Shown: positions 18,727 to 28,083 of the stretch, in pieces
How the letters are laid out: every line of letters starts with the position of its first letter
Numbering within the stretch: the first letter of the stretch is position 1
Assembly: GCF_030811455.1 (NCBI RefSeq)
Contig: NZ_JAUSQU010000001.1
Span: 5,394,001-5,458,000 of the forward strand
Direction: 5' to 3'
Length of the DNA stretch: 64,000 nucleotides
DNA from: Streptosporangium lutulentum
GTDB lineage: Bacteria > Actinomycetota > Actinomycetes > Streptosporangiales > Streptosporangiaceae
The notes under the pieces: generated by a model
The model's database searches: none
Seen by the model: the letters and a program-made list of their open reading frames with translations, nothing else
What the model was told of the DNA's origin: nothing
Position numbers and translations under genes: made by a program

Positions 18727-18909
18727 CACCTTGATGGGTGATTCGACTGGTTCGACCGAGCCCGTCTCGTCACGTTCCTCCGGTATGGAGACCCCGGCTC
18801 TGCCCTCCGGAAGAAACGGGCGACGGTCACGCACGGTGTTTGGTACGGTACTGACTGCCCGAGCGGCGGAAGGCCGGGTCACCGGACCTGCCGCCCGAGA
18901 CCACCGGCC

Positions 18910-19716
18910 TCACAGATCGAGGTCTCCCGAGGCGACCAGAACCGCCGGGCCCGCGAGATAGCTCGTGTGCTCGTCGAGGGTGACGGTGACGGTGCCGCCC
19001 AGCACCTCGACCGCCCAGGTGCCGGTGCTCTCCCCCGCCTGGTGCGCGGCCGCCACGGCCGAGGCGACCGCTCCGGTGCCACAGGATCGCGTCTCACCGG
19101 CGCCCCGCTCGAAGACCCGCATCACGACCCGGCGCGGCCCCACCGGATTGAGCAGCTCGATGTTGACCCCCGAGGGGAACCTCTCAGGGTCGAACACGGG
19201 CTGGTGACCCAGGTCGAGCTGGGCCACCGGATCGCCGATGACACAGGCCAGATGGGGGTTGCCCATGTCGACGTGGAGTCCTTCGTACTCACGTCCGGAC
19301 ACGCTCGTCCGGCTCGAACCCAGCACCCGGGGCAGACCCATCTCCACGCTCACGTCACCGGTCTCGGCGAGCCGCACACGCTTGACCCCTCCACGGGTGG
19401 CCACGCCGAACTCACCCGCGGCGGCCAGCCCCGTGTCCACCAGGTAACGAGCGAAGACCCGCGTCCCGTTACCGCACATCTCCGCGACGCCGCCGTCGGC
19501 GTTGCGATAGTCCATGAACCACTCGGCGTCACCCGCCTGGTCGGCCACCTCGGGACTGCGCTTCGTCCGCATCACGTGCAGCACGCCGTCGGCGCCGATC
19601 CCCGCACGCCGGTCGCACATCGCCGCCACGAGCGTCGCGGACAGTTCCAGTTCGCCTTCGGGGTCGGGAAGGATCACGAAGTCGTTCTCGGTGCCATGTC
19701 CCTTTGCAAATCTCAT
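18910..19716 (-). CDS. dapF: diaminopimelate epimerase
   Basis: It converts LL- to meso-diaminopimelate in the cytosol, feeding lysine and peptidoglycan synthesis. The protein has 268 residues, the usual length. Both active-site cysteines are in place: MCGNGTR near residue 80 and SCGTGA near residue 215. The N-terminal KGHGTENDFV is a DapF signature. The ATG at 19716 has GAGG immediately upstream. It is downstream of miaA on the same strand, the conserved actinobacterial order, but separated from it by a minisatellite. Confidence 0.95.
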   Translation of the reverse strand: MRFAKGHGTENDFVILPDPEGELELSATLVAAMCDRRAGIGADGVLHVMRTKRSPEVADQAGDAEWFMDYRNADGGVAEMCGNGTRVFARYLVDTGLAAAGEFGVATRGGVKRVRLAETGDVSVEMGLPRVLGSSRTSVSGREYEGLHVDMGNPHLACVIGDPVAQLDLGHQPVFDPERFPSGVNIELLNPVGPRRVVMRVFERGAGETRSCGTGAVASAVAAAHQAGESTGTWAVEVLGGTVTVTLDEHTSYLAGPAVLVASGDLDL

Positions 19717-19872
19717 CCCTCAACTCTATCCACGCCGCCGATCGCCTCTCCGGCGTGGACGCCCGCCCTCGTCGCACCGGGCGGGCGGGGATCCGAACCT
19801 CCCGGAGCCCTCGGTGCGGGGAGCCGTCAGCGCCGGCGAAGCCACCGAGGGCGCGGGGTCACCGAGGGCGGG

Positions 19873-19948
<76 letters not shown>

Positions 19949-19980
19949 GTCAACGCCCGCCGGGTCCTCGCCGGTTCAGA

Positions 19981-20886
19981 TCACCGGCGCACCGCGGCGA
20001 GCGCCCGGTCAAGGAGGCCGGGAGCCTGCTGGGGAAGCCAGATCACCCGAGGGTCGCGGCGGAACCACGACTCCTGACGGCGGACGAACCTGCGCGTCGC
20101 CCGGATCGTCTCCTCCCTGGCCTGCTCCTCGGTCCACTCGCCGTCGAGGAACCGCAGGACCTGGGCGTAGCCGAGGGCGCGGCTGGCCGTACGGCTTCCG
20201 GCGAGCCCCTGTGCGGACAGGCGCCGGACCTCCTCCACCAGCCCGGCCTCCCACATGCGTTCCACCCGCGCCTCGACCCGGGCGTCCAGCACCTCTCTCG
20301 GCACCTCCACCCCCAGTTGCACGCTGTCGTAGACGGCGTCGTAGGACGGCATCGTGGCCGAGAACGGCCGCCCGGAGAACTCGATGACCTCCAGCGCTCG
20401 GACGATCTTGCGGCCGTTGCTCGGCAGGATCGTCTCGGCGGCCTTCGGATCACGCTCCCTGAGCCGCTCGTACAGGACGGCCGTGCCCTCGCGCTCCAGC
20501 TCCGCCTCCAACCGGGCGCGGATCTCCGGATCGGTGCCGGGAAACTCCAGATCGTCGAGTGCGGCCCGCACGTACAGCCCGGACCCGCCGACCAGGATGG
20601 GCACGATCTCCTTGGCCAGCATGGCGTCCATCAGCGGACGGACCAGCGCCTGGTACTCGGCCACGCTCGCGTCCTTGGTCACGTCCCAGATGTCGAGAAG
20701 GTGGTGGGGAACCCCGCGCCGTTCCGTCATCGACAGCTTCGCCGTCCCGATGTCCATTCCCCGGTAAAGCTGCATGGAGTCGGCGTTGATGACCTCGCCC
20801 CCCAGTTCGAGGGCGAGATCCACGGCGAGGTCGGACTTTCCGGCCGCGGTGGGTCCGATGACGGCGATGACTGGTAGTTGACGCAC
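19981..20886 (-). CDS. miaA: tRNA dimethylallyltransferase
   Basis: It adds a dimethylallyl group to A37 of tRNAs that read UNN codons. The protein has 301 residues. The P-loop GPTAAGKS lies near residue 11, followed by NADSMQLYRGMDIGTAK, the classic MiaA substrate-binding region. The sequence SRTASRALGYAQV near residue 230 is also family-typical. MiaB, encoded 3 kb upstream on the same strand, methylthiolates the product, so the two modification genes are near neighbours as in other actinomycetes. Confidence 0.95.
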   Translation of the reverse strand: MRQLPVIAVIGPTAAGKSDLAVDLALELGGEVINADSMQLYRGMDIGTAKLSMTERRGVPHHLLDIWDVTKDASVAEYQALVRPLMDAMLAKEIVPILVGGSGLYVRAALDDLEFPGTDPEIRARLEAELEREGTAVLYERLRERDPKAAETILPSNGRKIVRALEVIEFSGRPFSATMPSYDAVYDSVQLGVEVPREVLDARVEARVERMWEAGLVEEVRRLSAQGLAGSRTASRALGYAQVLRFLDGEWTEEQAREETIRATRRFVRRQESWFRRDPRVIWLPQQAPGLLDRALAAVRR

Positions 20887-20944
20887 GGGGACAAGTGTGC
20901 CAACTCGCCGGGGTGCGAACGCCGGTTCGGCGTTCGGGGGGCGA

Positions 20945-20988
20945 TCCCGGCGCTCGAAAGTTCTCGAAATTTTTGGGAGGCGCCGGGA
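20945..20988 (-). terminator. hairpin terminator of the ogt gene
   Basis: Perfect 9-base arms (20945-20953 and 20980-20988) enclose an AT-rich loop of 26 bases with its own small repeat. It begins 8 bases after the methyltransferase stop on the minus strand. Confidence 0.55.
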
Positions 20989-20995
20989 CGCGAGG

Positions 20996-21541
20996 TCAGT
21001 CCCAGTCGAGCGTCGGCTGCAGGTAGCCCTCCATGGTCAGCAGCCACCGCTTGGACTCCACACCCTCGCCCCCGCTGAACCCACCGAGCCCGTTTCCCGC
21101 GATCACCCGATGGCACGGCACGATGACGGGGATGGGATTGGCTCCCATGATCGATCCGATGGCCCGCGCGGGCACGCCCGTCTGACTGCGAGCGGCCAGT
21201 TCGCCGTAGGTCACGGCCTTGCCGTAGGGGACCGTCTCGTGCAGCGTGCCCAGCACCCGGCGCTGCACGGGCGAGGTCAGCCGCCAGTCCACCGGGACGC
21301 TGAAGGTCCGCAACCTGCCCGCGTAGTAGTCGCCGAGCTCACCGAGCACGGCGGCCGTCCTGCCGGGATCGTCCACCTCGGCCAGGTCGAGCTGCTCCAG
21401 CACGCGGGCCCTGACCCTGCCCCCGTCGCCCCAGCCGCCCCGGTGGCCCCAGCCGACGCTCGCCACGCCCTCCTCAGTGACGGCGACGAACATGTCTCCC
21501 AGCTGCGTGGGGACGCTCCCGAACGCCACTGTTCCTGTCAT
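20996..21541 (-). CDS. ogt: methylated-DNA--protein-cysteine methyltransferase
   Basis: It repairs O6-alkylguanine by transferring the alkyl group to its own cysteine. It has 181 residues from ATG 21541; in-frame upstream codons would add 41 residues of unconserved sequence. The active-site motif PVIVPCHRVIAGNG lies near residue 145, with the helix-turn-helix and arginine finger region upstream (YGKAVTYGELAARSQTG; ARAIGSIMGANP). It appears to be a single-gene unit. Confidence 0.93.
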   Translation of the reverse strand: MTGTVAFGSVPTQLGDMFVAVTEEGVASVGWGHRGGWGDGGRVRARVLEQLDLAEVDDPGRTAAVLGELGDYYAGRLRTFSVPVDWRLTSPVQRRVLGTLHETVPYGKAVTYGELAARSQTGVPARAIGSIMGANPIPVIVPCHRVIAGNGLGGFSGGEGVESKRWLLTMEGYLQPTLDWD

Positions 21542-21848
21542 GTGAGATGTGTCCCTTCGGATCTCGTCGCTCTCGGCCCCCGGCCGTGTTCCCGCCTTCT
21601 CACCGTAACCACTCGGCCGGCAGGCGGCGGACGGCGGCGTCCTCATGCGCGCGGGCCATGCCATACGGGAGGCGTACCGCTCCTCCCGAACCCGGCGGCG
21701 CCCGCGTGCGCACGGGCCGTGCGGATGACCGGATCCGTTCGGGACTGCGAGGTCTTCGATCGCTCAACGATCTCCAACGTCCCCGTGGCCGAGGGGCCTC
21801 CCGGCCCGCTTCCGGGGGCGTTTCCGGCGGGCTCCGGTGGGTGCGAGC

Positions 21849-22517
21849 TCACTCCGTCCAGCGAACGGCGAAGTAGCCGACCCCGTAGGGGGCGTCGTCG
21901 TAGAGGACCTCGCCGTTGAGGGAGCCCCCGGTTCCGGCGAGGACCTCCAGGGCCGCGCGGCCCGCGAACCACAGCTCGGCGGCCTCCGCGGGGTCGAACT
22001 CCAGAACCTCGCCCCGCGCGAGTGCCTTGACGGCCGCCTCGTTGAGAGGCCGTGCGCGAGGGTCCAGGAACCCCGGGGACTTCTCGGTGAGGCGGGCCGA
22101 GCCGTCGGCCATGACCAGCATCGCCACGCGTCCGGCCAGGTCCGCCAGCCGCCCGCCGAGCGCGGCGCAGTTTTGCGAGGTGGCGTCGAAGGGGATCGCG
22201 TGGAACTCCGCGGCGGCCAGGTTCGTCCTTTCGAGGAGCCAGCGGCCGATCGACAGGGAGAGCGGCAGGACTGGCTCGCCCTCGCCGGTCCGCACGTCGA
22301 CGCCCCAGGGCGCCAGGGTCCCCGCGGCGTCGGCGCCGTAGGCCCCGGCCCGATCGGCGCCGCCGACCACCACGATCACGTCGGGCTCGGCGTCCCGCAG
22401 GGCACTCACCGCCGACGCACAGGCCGCCCGGAGATCGTCGAGCTCCCCGGCGGCGGCGCCGGCCAGCTCGGGGACCAGCAACGGAGGGTGCGGGCACACG
22501 GCCGCGGCGACAAGCAC
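21849..22517 (-). CDS. class III extradiol dioxygenase-like (LigB/MEMO-type) protein
   Basis: 222 residues from GTG 22517. The N-terminal AAVCPHPPLLVPEL has the His of LigB-like metal-binding proteins, followed by a VIVVVGGADRAG segment of the same fold. This family is found in actinomycetes next to the miaB/miaA/dapF block and is usually annotated as class III extradiol dioxygenase. A catalytic activity has not been shown for that group to my knowledge. Metal binding is only partly supported by the visible motifs. Confidence 0.72.
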   Translation of the reverse strand: MLVAAAVCPHPPLLVPELAGAAAGELDDLRAACASAVSALRDAEPDVIVVVGGADRAGAYGADAAGTLAPWGVDVRTGEGEPVLPLSLSIGRWLLERTNLAAAEFHAIPFDATSQNCAALGGRLADLAGRVAMLVMADGSARLTEKSPGFLDPRARPLNEAAVKALARGEVLEFDPAEAAELWFAGRAALEVLAGTGGSLNGEVLYDDAPYGVGYFAVRWTE

Positions 22518-22558
22518 CTCGCCAGACTAACGGAGGCCGCCCGCCTCACGACCGCGAG

Positions 22559-22597
22559 GACGCCGGGGCACGGTGGAGAAGCCCGTGTCCCGGCGTC
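22559..22597 (-). terminator. hairpin terminator after the repeat-rich membrane protein gene
   Basis: 15-base arms (22559-22573 and 22583-22597) with a single mismatch and a 9-base loop lie 25 bases after the stop at 22622. Position and strength support termination. Confidence 0.6.
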
Positions 22598-22621
22598 ACA
22601 GGCGGGCCGTTCGAAACGGGG

Positions 22622-23503
22622 TCAGTATCCGGAGACGGGCCCCTGGGGCGCGACGTAACCGGTGTCGCCGTCGGAGCGCGGGTCGGTCTGCTCTCCCGGC
22701 GGCTGTTGCTGCGGGCTGCTCTGCGATTCCTTCGCCGGCTTGTCGGTCGCGGGTTTGTCAGCCGTGGACGTGCCGCCGGAGCCGCCGTTGCCCGCGCCCG
22801 TGTCGGCACCGGTTCCGGTTCCGGTTCCGGTTCCGGCGTCGGTGCCGCCGCCGGTGCCCGTGTCCGTGCCGGTGCCCGCACCGGCGTCCGCGCTCGACGC
22901 GCCGTCCTGATCTGACGGGTCGTCCGCCGCCCCTTCCGAGCTCTCGCCCGATTCGGGGTTCTGCTGGGCCTCCGGGGGGTTCTCCGGCGACTGTGACACC
23001 GAGACGCCGCCGGAGCCGGTCGGCGTGTCTTCGGCACCGCCGAGCACGACGTAGACGATGCCTCCGCCCAGGATGGCGGCGCCGAGGACGGAGAAAGCGG
23101 CTATGGCCAGGCCGTTTCTCCCTTTCTTCCGGCGTGAACGGGGCTCACCTGTGGGGCCGGTGATGACCTCCGTCTGTCCGACGGGACCGTTGAACGCCTC
23201 AGGACGAGGAATGTTGAACGTTCCGGGATGGGGACCGTTGAACGTCTCAGGACGAGGGCCGTTGGACGTTCCGGGGTGGGGACCGTTGAACGTCTCAGGA
23301 CGAGGGCCGTTGGACGTTCCGGGGTGGGGACCGTTGAACGTCTCAGGACGAGGGCCGTTGGACGTTCCGGGGTGGGGACCGTTGAACGTCTCAGGACGAG
23401 GGCCGTTGAACGTCTCAGGACGAGGATTGTTGAACGTTTCGGGATGGGGACCGTTGTGTGCTTCGGGCTCTCTTGGACGGCCCGAAGCCGGAGGGACGTG
23501 CAT
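22622..23503 (-). CDS. repeat-rich single-pass membrane protein
   Basis: 293 residues from ATG 23503, chosen because CAGGGAG lies 8 bases upstream; an in-frame codon at 23542 lacks such a site. The N-terminal 110 residues are short repeats alternating NGPRPETF and NGPHPGTS. A basic stop (RSRRKKGRN) and one transmembrane helix follow (LAIAAFSVLGAAILGGGIVYVV). The extracellular part of 140 residues is extremely low in complexity (Gly/Thr/Asp runs, then Lys/Gln/Pro) and ends in SGY. No domain recognised. The repeat region suggests a disordered or spacer role and is likely variable in length. Confidence 0.65.
   Translation of the reverse strand: MHVPPASGRPREPEAHNGPHPETFNNPRPETFNGPRPETFNGPHPGTSNGPRPETFNGPHPGTSNGPRPETFNGPHPGTSNGPRPETFNGPHPGTFNIPRPEAFNGPVGQTEVITGPTGEPRSRRKKGRNGLAIAAFSVLGAAILGGGIVYVVLGGAEDTPTGSGGVSVSQSPENPPEAQQNPESGESSEGAADDPSDQDGASSADAGAGTGTDTGTGGGTDAGTGTGTGTGADTGAGNGGSGGTSTADKPATDKPAKESQSSPQQQPPGEQTDPRSDGDTGYVAPQGPVSGY
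23213..23428. repeat. 48-base tandem repeats inside the membrane protein gene
   Basis: Three perfect 48-base copies at 23237-23284, 23285-23332 and 23333-23380 are flanked by partial 24-base half-units on both sides. Each encodes 16 residues. The frame is kept, so copy-number change would alter protein length without breaking the gene. Confidence 0.85.
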
Positions 23504-23802
23504 GGGAACAACTCCCTGCGGTTCTCGAGGGGAAACCTCCACGGCTTCCGAGGGTGCGGAACCACATTAGCCACAGCGGGGAAATGCTCGCGCAACAATC
23601 ACGGACGAATTACGAGTTACTACGCATTGAGGGATCTTTGCGATCTTCATCGACATCCGCCCTGGCAGTAGCGGTGGAGATCACCTGAAGCACCGATTTC
23701 CGCAGGGCACCCGAGGTCTCGCCTCCCGAATTCATCCGGCTCCGAATGCGCTTCCCGCCCCCGAATTACTCAAGATCGAAATTGTCCGGAACATTCAGAT
23801 CA

Positions 23803-25320
23803 TCAGGAGGGAACGGAGCAGCCGGAGGCCTCCGGAAGCGGGGCGGGACGGCCGACGGAGGGCATGCCGAGCATGACTCCGGGGCCCCCGGTCGCCGGGA
23901 CGCCCTGCCGGGCCTCCCACGCGTCGCCCGCGCGCGTACGGCGGAGCTTCAGGGCGGGGCCGTCGGCCACCAGGTGGTGAGGCGCCGCATAGGTCACCTC
24001 GACACTCACCACGTCGCCGGGACGCGGAACCTCGGTCTCCGGAGCGCCGCCCCGCAGGTTCGGCACGAAGTGGACCAGGCGGTTGTCGGCGGCACGGCCG
24101 GACATCCGGTGGGTCGCCCCGTCCTTGCGGCCCTCGCCCTCGGCCACCAGCACCTCAAGCGCGCGGCCGACCTGCTTCTTGTTCTCCGACCAGGCGATCT
24201 CGGTCTGCAGGGCGACGAGCCGCTCGTAGCGCTCCTGCACGACCTCCTTGGGGATCTGGTCGTCCATGGTGGCGGCGGGGGTGCCCGGCCGGATGGAGTA
24301 CTGGAACGTGAACGCGTTGGCGAACCGCGACTCGCGCACCACGTCGAGGGTGCTCTGGAAGTCTTCCTCGGTCTCGCCGGGGAAGCCCACGATGATGTCG
24401 GTGGAGATGGCCGCGTCCGGCATGGCCGCGCGGACCCGCTCGATGATGCCCAGGTAGCGCTCGGCCCGGTAGGAGCGGCGCATCGCCTTGAGGATCCGGT
24501 CGGATCCGGACTGCAGCGGCATGTGGAGCTGGTGCATCACGTTGGGCGTCTCGGCCATGGCCGCGATGACGTCGTCGGTGAACGCGGCCGGGTGCGGGCT
24601 GGTGAAGCGGACCCGCTCCAGGCCCTCGATGGTGCCGCAGGCCCGCAGCAGCTTGCCGAAGGCGAGCTTGTCGCCGAACTCCACGCCGTAGGTGTTGACG
24701 TTCTGGCCGAGGAGGGTGACTTCGAGCACACCCTGGTCGACCAGGGTCCGCACCTCGTTGAGGACGTCGCCGGGGCGGCGGTCCTTCTCCTTGCCGCGCA
24801 GCGCCGGCACGATGCAGAACGTGCAGGTGTTGTTGCATCCGACCGACACCGACACCCACGCGGCGTAGGCGGACTCGCGCTTGGTCGGCAGCGTGCTCGG
24901 GAAGGTCTCCAGGGATTCCTTGATCTCGACCTGGGCCTCCTGCTGGATGCGCGCGCGCTCCAGCAGCACCGGCAGCGAGCCGATGTTGTGGGTGCCGAAC
25001 ACCACGTCCACCCAGGGCGCCTTACGGACGATCTCCCCCTGGTCCTTCTGCGCCAGACAGCCGCCCACGGCGATCTGCATGCCCGGGTTGCTCATCTTAG
25101 AGGGACGCAGGTGCCCGAGATTGCCGTAGAGCTTGTTGTCGGCGTTCTCCCGCACGGCACAGGTGTTGAACACGACCACGTCGGCCGTCTCCCCCTGGGC
25201 GGCCGGAACGTATCCGGCGTTTTCCAGCAGGCCCGACAGGCGCTCGGAGTCGTGCACGTTCATCTGGCACCCGTAGGTACGAACCTCGTACGTGCGGGCG
25301 CTCTCCACGGTGACAGTCAT
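23803..25320 (-). CDS. miaB: tRNA-2-methylthio-N6-dimethylallyladenosine synthase
   Basis: This is a radical-SAM methylthiotransferase that completes the ms2i6A37 modification begun by MiaA. It has 505 residues from ATG 25320; a longer frame to 25467 is rejected as low-complexity. The N-terminal UPF0004 domain has the three cluster cysteines (TYGCQMNVHDSERL, NTCAVREN, VGGCLAQ). The radical-SAM motif is CNNTCTFCIVP near residue 160, and a TRAM domain lies at the C-terminus, followed by a 30-residue Pro/Gly tail. Confidence 0.95.
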   Translation of the reverse strand: MTVTVESARTYEVRTYGCQMNVHDSERLSGLLENAGYVPAAQGETADVVVFNTCAVRENADNKLYGNLGHLRPSKMSNPGMQIAVGGCLAQKDQGEIVRKAPWVDVVFGTHNIGSLPVLLERARIQQEAQVEIKESLETFPSTLPTKRESAYAAWVSVSVGCNNTCTFCIVPALRGKEKDRRPGDVLNEVRTLVDQGVLEVTLLGQNVNTYGVEFGDKLAFGKLLRACGTIEGLERVRFTSPHPAAFTDDVIAAMAETPNVMHQLHMPLQSGSDRILKAMRRSYRAERYLGIIERVRAAMPDAAISTDIIVGFPGETEEDFQSTLDVVRESRFANAFTFQYSIRPGTPAATMDDQIPKEVVQERYERLVALQTEIAWSENKKQVGRALEVLVAEGEGRKDGATHRMSGRAADNRLVHFVPNLRGGAPETEVPRPGDVVSVEVTYAAPHHLVADGPALKLRRTRAGDAWEARQGVPATGGPGVMLGMPSVGRPAPLPEASGCSVPS

Positions 25321-25667
25321 CTCAAGACAAGGGTAGGCGCTCCGCCGACCTTCGGGTACGGCCCGGTGTCCTCCGCCCCGGGGGCGACGAACCGGGCCAC
25401 GCGCCGAGGATTTCGCCCGGCCGGAACTCCGGGGCCGCACGCGGGGGGGCCGACGGCCCCGACTCACAGGAAACTCACAGGGGCGGCGGTGCGCCCGGGG
25501 CCTCGAAGCCCGCTGCGATCGGCTCCCGCCGTCGTGTCCGGACCGTTCGCACCCACCCGTCCCAGGCCTGTCGGCCGGGGCCGGAGGGCCGGGAGGCGAG
25601 GAGGCCGTGATCTGATCGGTACCGCAGGGTTAGCCCCAGGTGGCCTGACAGAATTACGTTGTCCACC
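25321..25667. other. divergent promoter region of miaB and the glutamate operon
   Basis: 347 bases with no supported gene. It lies between the miaB start (minus) and the gluA start (plus) and must contain both promoters. The AT-richer stretch just before 25660 looks like a -10 region for gluA, which would leave almost no leader. Confidence 0.45.
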
Positions 25668-26423
<756 letters not shown>

Positions 26424-26470
26424 AGCTCTACAGCCGGCACACCCCAATAGAGAAGAAGAGGTAACGGAAC

Positions 26471-27340
26471 ATGCGAGTATTACGTGTTGGCGTGGCGCTG
26501 GCGGCTGCGAGCGCGCTCGCTTTGGGCCTCACGGCTTGTGGTGGCGAGGAGAGCTACGCCACCGTCGCCGACAAGGTGAAGGGTGCCAAGAAGATTGTCG
26601 TCGGCACCAAGTGGGACCAGCCGGGCCTCGGCCTGAAGAAGGGTGCGGAGCCCGAGGGCTTCGACGTCGACGTCGCCAAGTATGTCGTCAAGGAGCTCGG
26701 CGGCGGTGAGAACGTCGAGATCGAGTGGAAGGAGTCCGCCTCCTCCAACCGTGAGCCCTTCCTCGCCAACGGCACCGTGGACATCATCTTCGCGAGCTAC
26801 TCCATCACCGACGAGCGCAAGACGAAGGTGACGTTCGGCGGGCCGTACATCGTGGCCCACCAGGACACCATGGTCCGCGCCGACGACGCCTCCATCACCA
26901 AGTCCGCCGACCTGGCGGGCAAGCGGATCTGCCAGGCCGCCGGCTCCAACTCCTACAAGCGGATCACCGACCCGCCGCCGGACGGCAAGCTCGACCTCGA
27001 CGCCCAGCTCGTCGGCGCGGCCAACTACTCGGAGTGCGTCGCCAAGCTGAGCGGCAGCAACCTCGACGCCGTCACCACCGACGACCTCATCCTCGCCGGT
27101 TTCGCCACCCAGGCCGCCGCGTCCGGTGGAAGCTTCAAGGTCCTTGGCGACCCCTTCACCGACGAGAAGTACGGCGTCGGCCTGAAGAAGGGCGACACCA
27201 AGACCTGCGAGGCCGTCAACGCGGCGATCACCAAGATGTACCAGGACGGCACCGCCAAGCAGCTGCTGGACAAGTGGTTCGGCAAGACCCAGGGCCTCAC
27301 GCTGCCCACCGAGCCTCCCGCGTTCGAGCCCTGCGCCTAG
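26471..27340 (+). CDS. gluB: glutamate-binding lipoprotein of the ABC transporter
   Basis: 289 residues. The lipoprotein signal ends in LTACGG (Cys about residue 23), anchoring it outside the membrane. The body is a family 3 solute-binding protein (GFDVDVAKYVVKELG; FASYSITDERKTKVTFGGPY). A cysteine pair near the C-terminus (TCEAVNAA, PAFEPCA) is typical of actinobacterial GluB. It has an AAGAGG site before ATG 26471. A strong hairpin directly follows the stop, which may favour expression of the binding protein over the permeases. Confidence 0.92.
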   Translation: MRVLRVGVALAAASALALGLTACGGEESYATVADKVKGAKKIVVGTKWDQPGLGLKKGAEPEGFDVDVAKYVVKELGGGENVEIEWKESASSNREPFLANGTVDIIFASYSITDERKTKVTFGGPYIVAHQDTMVRADDASITKSADLAGKRICQAAGSNSYKRITDPPPDGKLDLDAQLVGAANYSECVAKLSGSNLDAVTTDDLILAGFATQAAASGGSFKVLGDPFTDEKYGVGLKKGDTKTCEAVNAAITKMYQDGTAKQLLDKWFGKTQGLTLPTEPPAFEPCA

Positions 27341-27356
27341 TCCGATCTCTCACGTA

Positions 27357-27391
27357 GCGGCCGGTGACCCGGCTTTCCGGGCACCGGCCGC
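27357..27391 (+). terminator. intra-operon hairpin after gluB
   Basis: Perfect 10-base outer arms (27357-27366 and 27382-27391) enclose a 5-base inner stem (27368-27372 with 27377-27381) and a CTTT loop. It starts 17 bases after the gluB stop and ends 24 bases before the gluC start. It is likely an attenuator or 3'-end stabiliser giving more binding protein than permease. Confidence 0.65.
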
Positions 27392-27414
27392 TTGCCGTCC
27401 TCTGGTGGAGCACG

Positions 27415-28083
27415 ATGGATGAACTGATCAAATACGCGCCGGACCTGCTGGGAGGTTTTCTGCACAATGTGCAGCTCTCCCTCGTCTGCGCGATCCTGTC
27501 GCTGATCCTCGGCACGATTCTGGTGTCCATGCGGGTCTCGCCGACACCGGTCCTGCGGGCGGTGGGAACGACCTATGTCAACGTCGTGCGGAACACGCCG
27601 CTGACCCTGGTCCTGGCCTTCTCCGCACTCGGGCTCAGCGACACCCTGGGCCTGGCCTTCTCCGACGAGCCGAGCAGCAACGCCTTCTGGCTGGTGGCGC
27701 TGGGGCTGTCGGCCTACACCTCGAGCTTCGTCTGCGAGGCGCTGCGCTCGGGCGTCAACACGGTCCCGCTGGGACAGGCCGAGGCGGCTCGCGCGATCGG
27801 GCTCACCTTCTTCCAGTCACTGCGGATGATCATTCTTCCGCAGGCCTTCCGCGTGGTCGTCGCCCCGCTGGGCAGCGTGATGATCGCCATGATCAAGAAC
27901 ACCACCGTCGCGATGGCCGCCGGCTATCTGGCGGACGCGGCGTTCATCATGAAGGAGACCTTTGACACGACCGGCGCCTCCATTCCCATCTTCCTCGGCC
28001 TCATCGTCGCGTTCATGGCGGTGACCCTGCCGATCGGCTTCCTCACCGGTTGGCTGGCCAACCGGCTGGCGGTGGTCCGATGA
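27415..28083 (+). CDS. gluC: glutamate ABC transporter permease GluC
   Basis: 222 residues from ATG 27415, with GGTGGAG 4 bases upstream. It is an inner-membrane permease with about five helices and the conserved EAA loop (VPLGQAEAARAIGLTFFQSLRMIILPQAFR near residue 125). The frame further upstream overlaps the hairpin and is not used. The stop overlaps gluD by ATGA. It pairs with GluD to form the channel. Confidence 0.92.
   Translation: MDELIKYAPDLLGGFLHNVQLSLVCAILSLILGTILVSMRVSPTPVLRAVGTTYVNVVRNTPLTLVLAFSALGLSDTLGLAFSDEPSSNAFWLVALGLSAYTSSFVCEALRSGVNTVPLGQAEAARAIGLTFFQSLRMIILPQAFRVVVAPLGSVMIAMIKNTTVAMAAGYLADAAFIMKETFDTTGASIPIFLGLIVAFMAVTLPIGFLTGWLANRLAVVR

Noticed and set aside
23213..23428. 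Possible CRISPR-like array
   Set aside because: Units of 48 bases are directly tandem with no variable spacers and lie in frame within a protein gene.
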